Shown here piece after piece: positions 1-6,988 of a DNA stretch of 64,000 nucleotides. The notes beneath the pieces are model-generated. The model was not told the origin of the DNA. It saw only the letters and a list, made by a program, of their open reading frames with translations, and ran no database searches. The DNA comes from Gemmatimonadota bacterium (GTDB lineage Bacteria > Gemmatimonadota > Gemmatimonadetes > Gemmatimonadales > GWC2-71-9). Made by a program: the position numbers and the translations under genes. How positions within the stretch are numbered: the first letter of the stretch is position 1; each line of letters opens with the position of its first letter. Location of the stretch: NCBI GenBank assembly GCA_020350425.1, contig CP070716.1:2368967-2432966 (forward strand), read 5' to 3'.

Positions 1-1
1 C

Positions 2-196
2 AGCCTGCAGACCGGGTTGCTCGTCGGCCGCGGACCCGAGGAGACCTGCGGGCGCTGCCACGGGGGCCTGAGCGTGCGGCCCGCCGACGTCCGTAGCGGC
101 CTCATGGCGGCCGCAGGCGGACCGCGCATGCCGCTCAGCGATGATCACCAACTGAGCGCTGACTGCCTCCGCTGCCACGGGACACACGAGCGCTGA
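2..196 (+). CDS. Multiheme cytochrome c, C-terminal end only (5' truncated by the window)
   Basis: The reading frame is open from the window edge to a TGA at 194-196 and encodes the last 64 residues of a protein. Two heme c attachment sites are visible, CGRCH (bases 47-61) and CLRCH followed by GTHER near the very end. Such a terminal CXXCHGTH is common at the end of periplasmic multiheme cytochromes. The heme count and any anchor of the full protein cannot be known from this piece. It is the only cytochrome gene in the window on the plus strand and converges on the 14-heme gene at 288-2168. Confidence 0.8.
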   Translation, partial: SLQTGLLVGRGPEETCGRCHGGLSVRPADVRSGLMAAAGGPRMPLSDDHQLSADCLRCHGTHER

Positions 197-206
197 ACAA
201 CGAGGC

Positions 207-237
207 GGGCGGCCACCGCTCGCAGGCAGTGCCGCCC
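207..237. terminator. Possible hairpin between convergent cytochrome genes
   Basis: GGGCGGC (207-213) can pair with GCCGCCC (231-237) around a 17-base loop. The position between two convergent genes fits a bidirectional terminator, but there is no U-tract, so this is weak. Confidence 0.3.
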
Positions 238-287
238 GTACCCTCACTCCAGCCAGCCCCCTGTCGGGAACGACGACGCTGTGGTCG

Positions 288-2168
288 CTAGAACCTCCCC
301 CCGTCTCCGTGGCGGTGGCAGTCGTAGCAGTTGTCTTTGGTCACCATCGCCGTGCGGTTGTGGCACGTGTTGCACCAGGCCCCGGCGTCGCTGACCGGAT
401 CCGCGCCGGACGCATTCGTGACCACGCCGTAGTCGAACGTCTGCAGCCAGTTCCCCCCTTGCCGCACGTAGTAGCCGTCCAGCGCGACGCCGGTCCGGCT
501 GCGAAGCGTGTCCACCAACATGAACAGCGACGTGGTGTCGCGACTGACATCGATATTGGGGTGTGGACGGTGACACGCTGAGCAGGGCAAGATCGATCCG
601 GCGCCGAATCCGTCGTCCCCCTCCAGGTCGAGGGCGGTGGCGGTCCGCCCCCCCATGGCATCGCCGCCCCACGTACCCTGGATGTTCACGATCGCGGGGC
701 CCGCATGGTCCTGCACGCCGGAAGGGAACGTGCCGTCGTGGCAGTCGAGGCAGAATTCGCTCAGCGTGTCGGCATAGCTGGTATACGCGTAATAGTAGGA
801 ATCGCTGCCCACGACGTGCCCGTCGGCCACCGTCGGATCCGGATCGAGGATGAACGGCAGCGCACTGGTCGCCCGGTGCGGATCGTGGCAGTTGACGCAC
901 TCGATCTTGGCGCCGCTCCTCGCCTGGGCCGCCTGCTGCACGTCGTGGCGGTCGTTCAGATTCGGGTTGCTGTTCAGCCCGGTGGCTTGTTGCACCCAAT
1001 TGATGGCCCGGCTGAACGCGGAGTTCAGATCGATGGACGACGGGCCGCTGGCGTCGTGGCAGTTGAGGCAGAACCCCTCTTCCTGCTCCGCGTTGGCAGG
1101 CGCCGTCGCCGGCACCCCCCCCGGCGCGAGCAGCTTGAGCTTCTCCGAGCCGTGGCCGCTGGCGTGACAGCCGAAGCTCCCGTCGCCGTAGCAGGAGACC
1201 GGCGGCGAGGAGGAGTTGTGGGACGCGAGGGCCCACGCGGCGGCATCGATCGTCGGGACCGACACGTTGTCGCTGAACGGCGTCGTATCACCATTCGCCC
1301 CGTCGGCGTCGTGGCACGTCAGACAGAACGTGTTGAGCGAGACGGCCTCGGCTGCCGAGGCATTGGGATCGCCGGTCAGGACGATGGCCGCGGCCGTATT
1401 GCCGGGGTCGTCGACGTTCCACAGCCGGACGTTCCCTTGTTGGTGCTCGCTCTGGTCATGGCACACCACACAATCCAGCGTATCGGCTGGCGTGGCCGCG
1501 TGATGACTGGCCCGATCGAACTCCGCCACGATCGCGCGGCGCGAGCCTTGGGCGGACGCGTGGCAGTCGGTGCAGGCGCCTCCGGCCGGCGCGAAGCCGC
1601 TTGCGTGGGTGTGGCACGCCGGACAGTCCTTCTGAGCGTTGTGCGCCGGCACGCCACCGTTCTGGCGGTGGTACTTCGTGGCGGTGTGGCAGACCTCGCA
1701 CGGGCCGTCGTAGGTCGCGTCGCCATCAGCAAAATCCGTCGTGTCGAGGAACACCACGGCGCGTGCTCCCCCAGTATACCGGTTGTCGAGCGAGACCGGG
1801 ATCAGCTTGAGGTTGGGAGTGGTCTCGCCTTCATGGTCATGGCAATCCCGGCACGTGGTGGTGTCCGGCGCCGCGTGCTGACTCCCGGCGTGCACGGCTA
1901 CGCCCTTCGGCACCGTCTCTCCGTTGTAGGTCGCTGGCGCGCCGTCGGCGTGGCACGACATGCAGAGATCTTCCGCTCGCTGGTAATCCATGAGCTGCTG
2001 ATCCCCGGCACCGTGCAGGTTGTGGCAGTAGTCGCACGTGTCGTGCTTCCGCTGGGCGAGCAGCATTCCGCTCGCCCCCCCCACGAAGCTGGCAGCGGGC
2101 GTGCCGAATGTGAGTCCCGCCAGCACGATGGCGGCGACCCGCGCGATCGGAAATCGTCCCCTCGTCAC
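288..2168 (-). CDS. Secreted 14-heme cytochrome c (doubled-CXXCH type) with one extra CX7CH motif
   Basis: Protein of 626 aa. The start is taken as GTG at 2168, which overlaps the stop of the upstream NHL gene (GTGA) and gives an N-terminal signal sequence with a hydrophobic stretch at about residues 9-30. I count 14 CXXCH motifs spread over the whole chain. A further CYGDGSFGCH has seven residues between the cysteines. Several motifs are followed by DPH or N-H patterns typical of the doubled-CXXCH family, where neighbouring hemes supply the distal histidines. No transmembrane anchor follows the signal, so a periplasmic or outer-surface electron carrier is likely. The gene is co-transcribed with the NHL lipoprotein, so the two may form one complex. 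Its electron partners cannot be named from the sequence. Confidence 0.88.
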   Translation of the reverse strand: MTRGRFPIARVAAIVLAGLTFGTPAASFVGGASGMLLAQRKHDTCDYCHNLHGAGDQQLMDYQRAEDLCMSCHADGAPATYNGETVPKGVAVHAGSQHAAPDTTTCRDCHDHEGETTPNLKLIPVSLDNRYTGGARAVVFLDTTDFADGDATYDGPCEVCHTATKYHRQNGGVPAHNAQKDCPACHTHASGFAPAGGACTDCHASAQGSRRAIVAEFDRASHHAATPADTLDCVVCHDQSEHQQGNVRLWNVDDPGNTAAAIVLTGDPNASAAEAVSLNTFCLTCHDADGANGDTTPFSDNVSVPTIDAAAWALASHNSSSPPVSCYGDGSFGCHASGHGSEKLKLLAPGGVPATAPANAEQEEGFCLNCHDASGPSSIDLNSAFSRAINWVQQATGLNSNPNLNDRHDVQQAAQARSGAKIECVNCHDPHRATSALPFILDPDPTVADGHVVGSDSYYYAYTSYADTLSEFCLDCHDGTFPSGVQDHAGPAIVNIQGTWGGDAMGGRTATALDLEGDDGFGAGSILPCSACHRPHPNIDVSRDTTSLFMLVDTLRSRTGVALDGYYVRQGGNWLQTFDYGVVTNASGADPVSDAGAWCNTCHNRTAMVTKDNCYDCHRHGDGGRF

Positions 2169-3145
2169 GGGACCAGCTCCAGGGACGCCGTGCCGTTGCT
2201 CGCGACGACGAGCTGCCCATCGCGGCCCAACACGACGTCCAGCGGCACGCGCAGCGTACCGCCATCCGCCACGTGGGCTCCGACCTCGGCGAGCGCGCGA
2301 CCTGTGGCACGGTCGTACACGAGAATGCGCCCCAGCAGCGCGTCGGCCAGGTAGATTCTGCTTTCCCCGTCCACCGCGATGCCCTGGGGCCGCGAGAACC
2401 CGCCCGAGCACCCCAGCGCACCGCAATCGCCGTCACCCGAGATCGCCGCGACGAAGTTTCCGTCGTAGTCGAAGATCTTGACGGCCGCCGCGACACCGGG
2501 CTCCCCGTAGTCGCTGACGAGCACCTCGCGCCGACGCTCGTCGACCGCGATGCCGGTGGGCGCTCGGAGCCCCGCTTGGTCCGGTCCCGGGCCGGCGATC
2601 GTCCCCAGCGACTGACCGTCGAGATCGAACACCTTGACCTCGCGGGTGCCGCCCGCCACGACGAATACCAGACCACTCCCGTGATCGATGGCGAGGTCGC
2701 TGGGATACGGCACCGCTCCCGATCCGAAGGAGTACTGCCACGTGCCGTCGGGACCGAACACGTCCACGGTATTCGCCGTGGCATTGCCCACGAACACGCG
2801 CCCGCCCCACAGGCCGACGCCGAGTGGCTTGCCGTCGACCGGAAGCGCCTGATCCGGCTGCATGGTGGTCGGATTGACGCGCAGCACGGCTCGGGTCCGA
2901 GAGTCCGACACGAGCAACCCGCCGCCCGGCGTGGCCTCCATGCGCACAGGAGACCGAAGCTGCAGGAGTGCGGGATCGAAGGGCTGTGAGAAGTTGGGTT
3001 CGATCCGATCTTCGGGTCCCGCCGAGCGCTCCTCGTGTTGGCTGACGGGGGCACGCTCCACGCACCCCGCAGCAGACAGGGCTCCGCCCAGCACGGCGAG
3101 TGTCACCGCGATGCGCCGTCGATGCGAGCGGCTCGTCCGGTTCAC
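2165..3145 (-). CDS. NHL-repeat (beta-propeller) lipoprotein
   Basis: Protein of 326 aa. GTG at 3145 is chosen because a G-rich Shine-Dalgarno stretch (GGGGGGG) sits just upstream and the result is a clean lipoprotein signal, with Arg-rich start, hydrophobic core and lipobox LSAAGC at about residue 27. The rest is a chain of about five NHL or six-bladed-propeller type repeats, recognisable by recurring P-x-(G/D)-(I/L)-A-(V/I)-D and V-x-D-x-x-x-x-R-I-x-V-(F/Y) patterns. NHL propellers bind proteins or carbohydrates and are often found beside secreted multiheme cytochromes. It overlaps the 14-heme gene by four bases, which implies coupled translation. A scaffold or surface-anchoring role for that cytochrome is inference. 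No catalytic residues are recognisable. Confidence 0.8.
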   Translation of the reverse strand: MNRTSRSHRRRIAVTLAVLGGALSAAGCVERAPVSQHEERSAGPEDRIEPNFSQPFDPALLQLRSPVRMEATPGGGLLVSDSRTRAVLRVNPTTMQPDQALPVDGKPLGVGLWGGRVFVGNATANTVDVFGPDGTWQYSFGSGAVPYPSDLAIDHGSGLVFVVAGGTREVKVFDLDGQSLGTIAGPGPDQAGLRAPTGIAVDERRREVLVSDYGEPGVAAAVKIFDYDGNFVAAISGDGDCGALGCSGGFSRPQGIAVDGESRIYLADALLGRILVYDRATGRALAEVGAHVADGGTLRVPLDVVLGRDGQLVVASNGTASLELVP

Positions 3146-3275
3146 CGGTCCCCCCCGATCCACCCAAATACTTGTGGATGAAGCACTTACAGCTCGCCGA
3201 AGCGGGGCGCCTGGGCGCAGGCCGCCCCGAGGGCTCCGGCCAGAAGATTGCCTAGAGATGTTGTGGGGAATGGGG

Positions 3276-3297
3276 GAGGGGTGCCGTGACACCCCTC
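3276..3297 (-). terminator. Terminator of the ccm operon
   Basis: GAGGGGTG (3276-3283) and CACCCCTC (3290-3297) form a perfect 8-bp stem with a 6-base loop, placed 10 bases after the stop of the zinc-ribbon gene on the minus strand. The tail is C-rich rather than U-rich. Confidence 0.5.
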
Positions 3298-3306
3298 ACG
3301 ACCGGC

Positions 3307-3843
3307 TTACACGGGTGCGACGGCTTTCGATCCGCACTCCGCACAGAACTTGGCCCCGTTCGGCAGCGCGGTGCCACACTCACCGCAGAATCCCGCCGCC
3401 TGCGACGGCGCCACGGAGAGCGTGCGGCCGCAGTTGGAGCAGAACGCCGCCTCCGCCTCGGGACGCGGCCCGCAGGACGGGCATACCGTGCCACGGCCGG
3501 CCGCCGCCCGTCTGATCAACTCCTCGGCTACGTCCTCGGCCGCCATGTCCAGGGTCTCCTGCTCCTCGGCCTCGATCGCCGCGATGGCCACCTTCGAGTA
3601 CTTCGCCTTCAGCATGGCGTAGTCCTCGTCGGAGAGCTTGCCCGTCGCGCGGTCGAACTCGATCTCCTTCAGGGCCAGCAACGCCTGGACCTTGGCCGAA
3701 TCGGATTCCTCGATGTCGGAGAAATCGATCTCGTCGGTGGGAGACGTCACGACCGGCTCGGCACCACGGGCCGAGAACAGGGGCTCGAGAACGAGCGCCA
3801 CTGCCACAATGGCAACGATGACGCCCGCGATCAACTCCAGCAT
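3307..3843 (-). CDS. Membrane-anchored double zinc-ribbon protein of the ccm operon
   Basis: Protein of 178 aa with one N-terminal transmembrane helix (about residues 4-24). A charged middle segment contains LSDEDYAMLKAKY, a pattern seen in CcmI-like and short oligomerisation segments. At the C terminus are zinc-ribbon CXXC pairs, visible as CPSC, CSNC, CGEC and CAEC between about residues 120 and 173. It starts six bases after ccmH ends, so it belongs to the ccmE-ccmF-ccmH operon. A CcmI-like apocytochrome-handling role is possible by position and by the LSDEDY segment, but the zinc ribbons are not part of classical CcmI. The function is not established. Confidence 0.65.
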   Translation of the reverse strand: MLELIAGVIVAIVAVALVLEPLFSARGAEPVVTSPTDEIDFSDIEESDSAKVQALLALKEIEFDRATGKLSDEDYAMLKAKYSKVAIAAIEAEEQETLDMAAEDVAEELIRRAAAGRGTVCPSCGPRPEAEAAFCSNCGRTLSVAPSQAAGFCGECGTALPNGAKFCAECGSKAVAPV

Positions 3844-3849
3844 GAGTCG

Positions 3850-4437
3850 CTACTCCAGCCTGCCGAGCTCGGATTCGAGCTTGGCGTGTTCTTCGGCACT
3901 GAGGTCGGTCGGCCGCTCAGACGCGCCCGCCGCCGCGAGCTCCGGTGCGGACGCCGAGCGACGGAAGAGCACCCACAAGAGCGCCGAGCCAACCGTAAGG
4001 ATCGCCGCGCCCGGAACGAAGTAGGCGGCGAGATTGAAGCCTTCCTTCTTCGGCGCCATGAGCACGGTCTCGCCGTGCTGCGCCACGAACGCCTCGAGGA
4101 TCTGCTCGCCGGTCATCCCCCGCTCCAACATACCGACGAGCTCCCGGTGCATCGCCGGGGACGTGGCGCAGGTGAAGTCGGTGGTCCGGCACGTGTAGAC
4201 GTCCAGGTTGCACCCGCAAGTACAACGCAGCTGGCCCTCGATACCGACGATAAACGGATCGTTCTGGTAGTCGGTGACGCGACCCCGGGGGCGACCGGCG
4301 AGATCGGGTCGCAGGAGTTGGCCCACGGCCGTGTCACCCTGCGCCGGCGCCTCGCCCTGCAGCAGCGCCCCGGGCAGAAGGGCCGCGACTGAGAGCTTTA
4401 CCACATCGCGCCGCGTGTAGCGTCGCTCACTTCGCAC
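3850..4437 (-). CDS. ccmH: CcmH-family cytochrome c maturation thiol protein (cysteine-rich variant)
   Basis: Protein of 195 aa. CcmH reduces the CXXCH cysteines of apocytochromes before heme ligation. GTG at 4437 is preferred: GGGAG lies upstream and the product begins with a twin-arginine-like signal (RRDVVKLSVAALLPG). It overlaps the end of ccmF by 11 bases. The CcmH core starts at about residue 71 as LRCTCGC and continues with two further cysteines (YTC and FTC). It is therefore an expanded-cysteine version of the usual LRCxxC motif. The segment GMTGEQILEAFVAQHGETVL and the following GFNLAAYFVPG match the family. A C-terminal membrane helix (about residues 137-158) and a charged tail follow. 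Assignment to the family is firm; the exact thiol chemistry of the extra cysteines is not. Confidence 0.82.
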   Translation of the reverse strand: MRSERRYTRRDVVKLSVAALLPGALLQGEAPAQGDTAVGQLLRPDLAGRPRGRVTDYQNDPFIVGIEGQLRCTCGCNLDVYTCRTTDFTCATSPAMHRELVGMLERGMTGEQILEAFVAQHGETVLMAPKKEGFNLAAYFVPGAAILTVGSALLWVLFRRSASAPELAAAGASERPTDLSAEEHAKLESELGRLE

Positions 4438-6463
4438 CGCTTGTGCTCCCTTCCAGCGTGGCCGCGTATCCGGCCATCGCGCGACGGCGATCCGCACTCG
4501 TACTGGTTCCCGGCCACAGCGTCACGACCCCGCCGGCCACCAGCACGACGCCGCCGAACCAGAGCCACCACACCAGTGGGTTGAGCGTGAAGCGGTAGAC
4601 CGCCTCTTCGGTACCTGCCACCGAGCCCGCGTACACGATGTAGATGTCTTCGCGCAGATCGCTGCGGATCCCGGCTTCGGTGGATGGCTCGAAGGTCGGC
4701 TGGCCCAGTGAGTTCACGTGCTGCCGCTTCTCACTCTTCATGACCCCCACCCGCTCACCGTCCCGGGCGACTTCCACGCTCGCCGCGGTCGTGAAGCGGT
4801 TGAGCTCCTCGTACTGCGACACTCCCAGGTGCGTGAACGTGTAGGTGTGACCCCACGGCGAGCGCAGTTCCGCTTTCTGCCCGGGCTTGAGGGACGCCTC
4901 GACGTCGGTCTTGAACGCCTGCCCTGTGAAGGCCACGAAGTACAGCACGATGCCGAGGTGCACGACGTAGCCGCCGTAGCGCCGCCGGTTGCGGCCCACG
5001 AGGCGCGCGAACGCCAGGGCGTGGCTCTCCCCGTGCAGCCGGTGCCGCGCCCCCACGCCGCGCACGAACTCCTGCGCAATCGTTCCGACCACGAAGGTCG
5101 CCAACGCCAGCGCCATGATGGGGTACAGGTTCCGCATCCCCAACGCCAGCAGGAGCACTGCCACGATCACGCCCGCCGTGACCGGCGCGGCGAACTGCCG
5201 CTTCAGGTGCCCTGGGCTCGCTCGACGCCAGGCAATGAGCGGACCGATGCCCGTGAGCGCCAGGAGGGCGAGGCCGATCGGGATGTTCACCTGGTTGAAG
5301 AACGGCGGGCCCACGGTGACCTGCGTACCGCGGATCAACTCCGAGATCATGGGGAACATGGTGCCCCACAACACCGAGAACGCGATCCCGACCAGCAGCA
5401 GATTGTTGAACAGGAAGGTGGCCTCGCGGGAGACCATGCTCTCGAGGTGGGACTCGGCCTCCAACATCGGCAGCCGCGACCAGATCACCGCCGCCGTGGC
5501 CACGATGATGAAGATCAGGTAGAACCCGAAGTAGATCCCGATCGGCGACTGCGAGAACGAGTGGACGCTCGAGATGATTCCCGAGCGTGTGATGAACGTG
5601 CCGAAGATCGACAGCAGGAACGACAGCGCAATCAGCACCATGTTCCACTTCTTCAGCATGCCACGCTTCTCCTGGATCATCACCGAGTGGAGGAACGCCG
5701 TCATCGTGAGCCACGGCAGGAAGCTGGCGTTCTCCACCGGATCCCACGCCCAGTAGCCGCCCCAACCGAGCTCCACGTACGCCCACCACATTCCGAGCGT
5801 GATGCCGATGGACAGGAACAGCCACGAAATGATGGTCCACTTCCGAATCGCGTGCAGCCATCCCGTGTCGAGCCGCTTCGAGAACAGCGCCGCCATCGCG
5901 AACGCGAACGGAATCGTGATGCTGATGTATCCCAGATACAGCAGCGGCGGATGGATCACCATCCCGGGATTCTGCAGCTGCGGGTTGAGGCCGTTGCCGT
6001 CCGCCGGCGTGAACGGCAGCCGCTCGAACGGATTGGCCGCGAACAGCGTCACCACCACGAAGAAGAACACGACCGACGCGGTCACGGCTCCGGCATACGG
6101 CATCAGGCGCTCGTAGCGCCGACCCGTCAGCCACTGCGCCAGCGCCCCGAAGACGCTGAGCACCACCGCCCAGAAAAGCAGGCTGCCAGCCTGCCCGCCG
6201 TAGAAAGCGGACAGCGTGTAGATCAACGGGAGATTGCGGCTGGTGTAGCTCGCTACGTAGGCGACGTTGAAGTCGTGCTTGACGAGCGCGACGACGAGCG
6301 CAAGCGACGCGACCACCAGCACGCCGGCCAAGGCGTAGGTGGCGCGCTGCGCACTCCGAATGAGCTCGGGGCGCTGTCCGGCACCCCCTACGAAGCCCAC
6401 AATCGTGGCCCACGCGCTGAGCAGCAGGGCCAACCACAGCGCGAGTTGTCCGAGAATCGTCAT
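4427..6463 (-). CDS. ccmF: Cytochrome c heme lyase subunit CcmF
   Basis: Protein of 678 aa, the normal CcmF length, with about 14-15 transmembrane helices. CcmF takes heme from holo-CcmE and, with CcmH, attaches it to apocytochrome c outside the inner membrane. The tryptophan-rich WWD heme-binding segment is clear at about residues 226-252 (LGWGGYWAWDPVENASFLPW). Just before it lies NPGMVIHPPLLYLGY with the conserved His171. The ATG at 6463 follows the ccmE stop by four bases, and the end overlaps ccmH. The ccmA, B, C and D genes are not in this window. In view of the cytochrome load nearby, a complete maturation system must exist elsewhere in the genome. Confidence 0.95.
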   Translation of the reverse strand: MTILGQLALWLALLLSAWATIVGFVGGAGQRPELIRSAQRATYALAGVLVVASLALVVALVKHDFNVAYVASYTSRNLPLIYTLSAFYGGQAGSLLFWAVVLSVFGALAQWLTGRRYERLMPYAGAVTASVVFFFVVVTLFAANPFERLPFTPADGNGLNPQLQNPGMVIHPPLLYLGYISITIPFAFAMAALFSKRLDTGWLHAIRKWTIISWLFLSIGITLGMWWAYVELGWGGYWAWDPVENASFLPWLTMTAFLHSVMIQEKRGMLKKWNMVLIALSFLLSIFGTFITRSGIISSVHSFSQSPIGIYFGFYLIFIIVATAAVIWSRLPMLEAESHLESMVSREATFLFNNLLLVGIAFSVLWGTMFPMISELIRGTQVTVGPPFFNQVNIPIGLALLALTGIGPLIAWRRASPGHLKRQFAAPVTAGVIVAVLLLALGMRNLYPIMALALATFVVGTIAQEFVRGVGARHRLHGESHALAFARLVGRNRRRYGGYVVHLGIVLYFVAFTGQAFKTDVEASLKPGQKAELRSPWGHTYTFTHLGVSQYEELNRFTTAASVEVARDGERVGVMKSEKRQHVNSLGQPTFEPSTEAGIRSDLREDIYIVYAGSVAGTEEAVYRFTLNPLVWWLWFGGVVLVAGGVVTLWPGTSTSADRRRAMAGYAATLEGSTSGAK

Positions 6464-6467
6464 GTGA

Positions 6468-6872
6468 TTAAGCGGAAGGCTCCGACTCGTACCGCGAGCC
6501 GCACTTGGCGAGCAGGCCGGTGGCGTGGAACGTCCCGTCAGGCGCCAATCGTCCCTCGACCACCACATCCACGCCGTCGGTGAACGTGTCCGGCGCGATT
6601 CCTCGGTAGACCACGGGGTAGGTCTGCTCGCCGTCCGTCACTTCGAAGTTGATCGTCTGCGTCCCAACGTCGCGCTCGATGGTGCCGTGCACCACCCGCG
6701 CGCCCATCTTGACGCCGACGTCATGGAAAGTGGGATCGGCCTGGACCCTGTCGGCAAGCTCCGACGGGGTGAGGAAGTACACCCCCGTCTCCTTGATGCC
6801 CGAGGTCATGAGGAAGCCCACGGTCGTGAGGACCAGCGCAGCTCCGATAACGAACTTGGCTCGTGCGTTCAT
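6468..6872 (-). CDS. ccmE: Heme chaperone CcmE, CXXXY variant
   Basis: Protein of 134 aa with one N-terminal membrane anchor (about residues 6-25) and a periplasmic OB-fold. CcmE covalently carries heme to CcmF. In the classical protein heme binds the His of HXXXY; here the site reads LLAKCGSRYE near residue 125, so the histidine is replaced by cysteine (CXXXY). This variant is known from the modified Ccm system (System I*) of some archaea and deltaproteobacteria, where CcmH is usually missing. Here a CcmH-family gene is present two genes downstream. The -10-like TATATT ends seven bases before the ATG, so the mRNA may be leaderless. Confidence 0.92.
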   Translation of the reverse strand: MNARAKFVIGAALVLTTVGFLMTSGIKETGVYFLTPSELADRVQADPTFHDVGVKMGARVVHGTIERDVGTQTINFEVTDGEQTYPVVYRGIAPDTFTDGVDVVVEGRLAPDGTFHATGLLAKCGSRYESEPSA

Positions 6873-6879
6873 GAGTTGG

Positions 6880-6885
6880 AATATA
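6880..6885 (-). promoter_or_regulatory. -10-like box of ccmE, leaderless geometry
   Basis: On the minus strand TATATT is followed by CCAACTC and then the ATG of ccmE at 6872. A start site about seven bases downstream would coincide with the ATG. No Shine-Dalgarno sequence lies in between. The -35 region is not clear. Confidence 0.5.
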
Positions 6886-6914
6886 TCCTATGCATACGAT
6901 CAGGAAAAGTTCAC

Positions 6915-6988
6915 CGGCCTCCCCTAAAGATCCCTTAACCGCCCATTTCATCGGCCTCCCCTAAAGATCCCTTAACCGCCTATTTCAT
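6915..6988. repeat. 37-bp direct tandem repeat (two copies, one mismatch)
   Basis: Copy 1 is 6915-6951 and copy 2 is 6952-6988; they differ only at 6944 (c) versus 6981 (t). Copy 2 contains the last codons and stop of glpK (6972-6974). Copy 1 therefore looks like a duplication of the glpK tail and the bases just beyond it into the ccmE upstream region. Each copy carries the 8-mer CCTAAAGA (6923-6930 and 6960-6967), which recurs upstream of two cytochrome genes elsewhere in the window. Confidence 0.9.

Noticed and set aside
705-2354. Long plus-strand open frame opposite the 14-heme gene
   Set aside because: Low-complexity Arg/Val-rich translation without recognisable domains; the minus strand has 14 CXXCH motifs.
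4718-6583. Long open frame on the plus strand opposite ccmF
   Set aside because: It is a shadow of a GC-rich gene: Arg/His/Gln-rich composition, no motifs, and the antisense ccmF is beyond doubt.
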